Part shown: in pieces, positions 63,278 to 64,000 of the stretch
Position numbering within the stretch: the stretch's first letter is position 1
Layout of the letters: every line of letters starts with the position of its first letter
Origin: Lingula anatina
Lineage: Eukaryota; Brachiopoda; Lingulata; Lingulida; Lingulidae
NCBI RefSeq assembly: GCF_001039355.2
Contig: NW_019775677.1
Coordinates: 159,618 to 223,617 of the forward strand
Direction: 5' to 3'
Length of the DNA: 64,000 nt
Notes under the pieces: model-generated
Seen by the model: only the letters and a program-made list of their open reading frames with translations
Database searches by the model: none
Told to the model about the DNA's origin: nothing
Made by a program: the position numbers and the translations under genes

Positions 63278-64000
63278 GTAAAGGGATAGAAATACAATTT
63301 ACACACACGTAGAGAAAAAGTGCATTTGTATACTCTCATAAATAGTTTGTAGTTCTTAATTAATGTTTAGTGTTCTGTTGAGTGACTTAGCGGCTAAAAA
63401 GTCATGGCAAGCAGTATTTCAAAGCAATGGTATTAATATGGAATGCAGAATTGGCATTGTGCTTACAAAAATTAATCTGGTCTGTAATGCAAAAATTTAA
63501 TTTGGCTATTATTAACAGCAATTTGAAATGTCTAGATTGAACAGGTGAAAAAACAGTTGCACCAGTACAAATGAGAAATTGAATTTAATCGCCATTCAAA
63601 AATATCTGTTGACAAATGAAATTTTGAAAGAGGCCCTTACCTTGAAATAGTATCATTTAGTCAAGATATACGTTTTAAACATTGGATGCATCCTCTCCCC
63701 ATATGTGAGTATCAATATTCTGCGATAGTGCTCTGCACTTTGAAAATTGGCTCATTCCATTTTAATCAAAGAAATACTTTTAAGAACTTTCAAATATCAG
63801 ACTGCACCATATGTTTTAGATATAGCCCAGCTATCTGTCATTAACATAATTAAACAAAATAAAAGCACATGAAATAGCCATCCCAGTCGGATAACATTAT
63901 TGGATGCACTAGTAGAGTCACAAGAGATTTTGTATGTTGAGAAGAAACTGGTTTCGAGAATCTATTTCTATCCCTTTTACCTTTCATTGTATGCAGTTGG
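63278..64000. other. Start of next CTTNBP2NL intron
   Basis: Follows donor ACAG|GTAAAG. AT-rich noncoding DNA to the end of the window; no further exon seen. Confidence 0.6.

Noticed and set aside
1-64000. CRISPR arrays, operons, tRNA or rRNA genes
   Set aside because: No repeat-spacer pattern; gene structure is eukaryotic; no tRNA or rRNA signature recognised by eye.

Overview
This is a eukaryotic, metazoan nuclear window. Genes are split by GT-AG introns, introns and intergenic DNA are AT-rich, and dinucleotide, tetranucleotide and poly-G/poly-C repeats are common. Lophotrochozoan (mollusc/brachiopod/annelid-like) is my best guess, not proven. It rests on the pairing of a somatomedin-B-like knot with an 'NKYCAACNG'-type Cys segment, which is common in lophotrochozoan secretin/adhesion-type receptor ectodomains, and on a mu-class GST and a CTTNBP2-N-terminal-like gene with clear ortholog features. 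No tRNA, rRNA or CRISPR array was recognised.

Layout. 1.1-3.7 kb (+): intronless SWAP-70-like PH / EF-hand / cupin-like protein. 4.4-8.7 kb (+): fragment of an unrecognised spliced gene, one exon of which lies in a ~1.59 kb tandem duplication (5106-6682 and 6686-8268). 10.7-12.7 kb (+): intronless LRR transmembrane receptor with a tyrosine-motif-rich tail. 17.2-14.1 kb (-): three-exon secreted or anchored SMB-domain ectodomain protein without a 7TM region. 20.7-21.2 kb (+): intronless unrecognised protein ending in a CaaX box. 34.0-22.8 kb (-): complete eight-exon mu-class GST. Nested in its third intron on the opposite strand (25.2-29.4 kb) is a complete ten-exon divergent protein kinase. 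43.3-36.0 kb (-): phase-compatible chain of candidate exons of an unrecognised gene. 43.8 kb to beyond 63.3 kb (+): CTTNBP2NL/CTTNBP2 N-terminal homologue, six exons seen, continuing past the window.

Mobile and repeat content includes a 300-bp near-perfect palindrome with an 8-bp target-site duplication (hAT-like MITE), a 149-bp element with perfect 15-bp terminal inverted repeats just downstream of the kinase, a three-copy palindromic repeat family, a degenerate minisatellite and an unusual density of long G/C homopolymers. Regulatory candidates are a pair of palindromic CREs beside a CCAAT box upstream of the nested kinase, and a 14-bp palindrome containing the CLEAR/E-box core upstream of CTTNBP2NL.

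The genes are not an operon and share no obvious pathway. The main architectural features are the nested gene, the duplicated exon and three coding regions without introns whose start codons lie 4-26 nt after a splice acceptor. All exon models were read by eye from splice sites, reading phase and family similarity.
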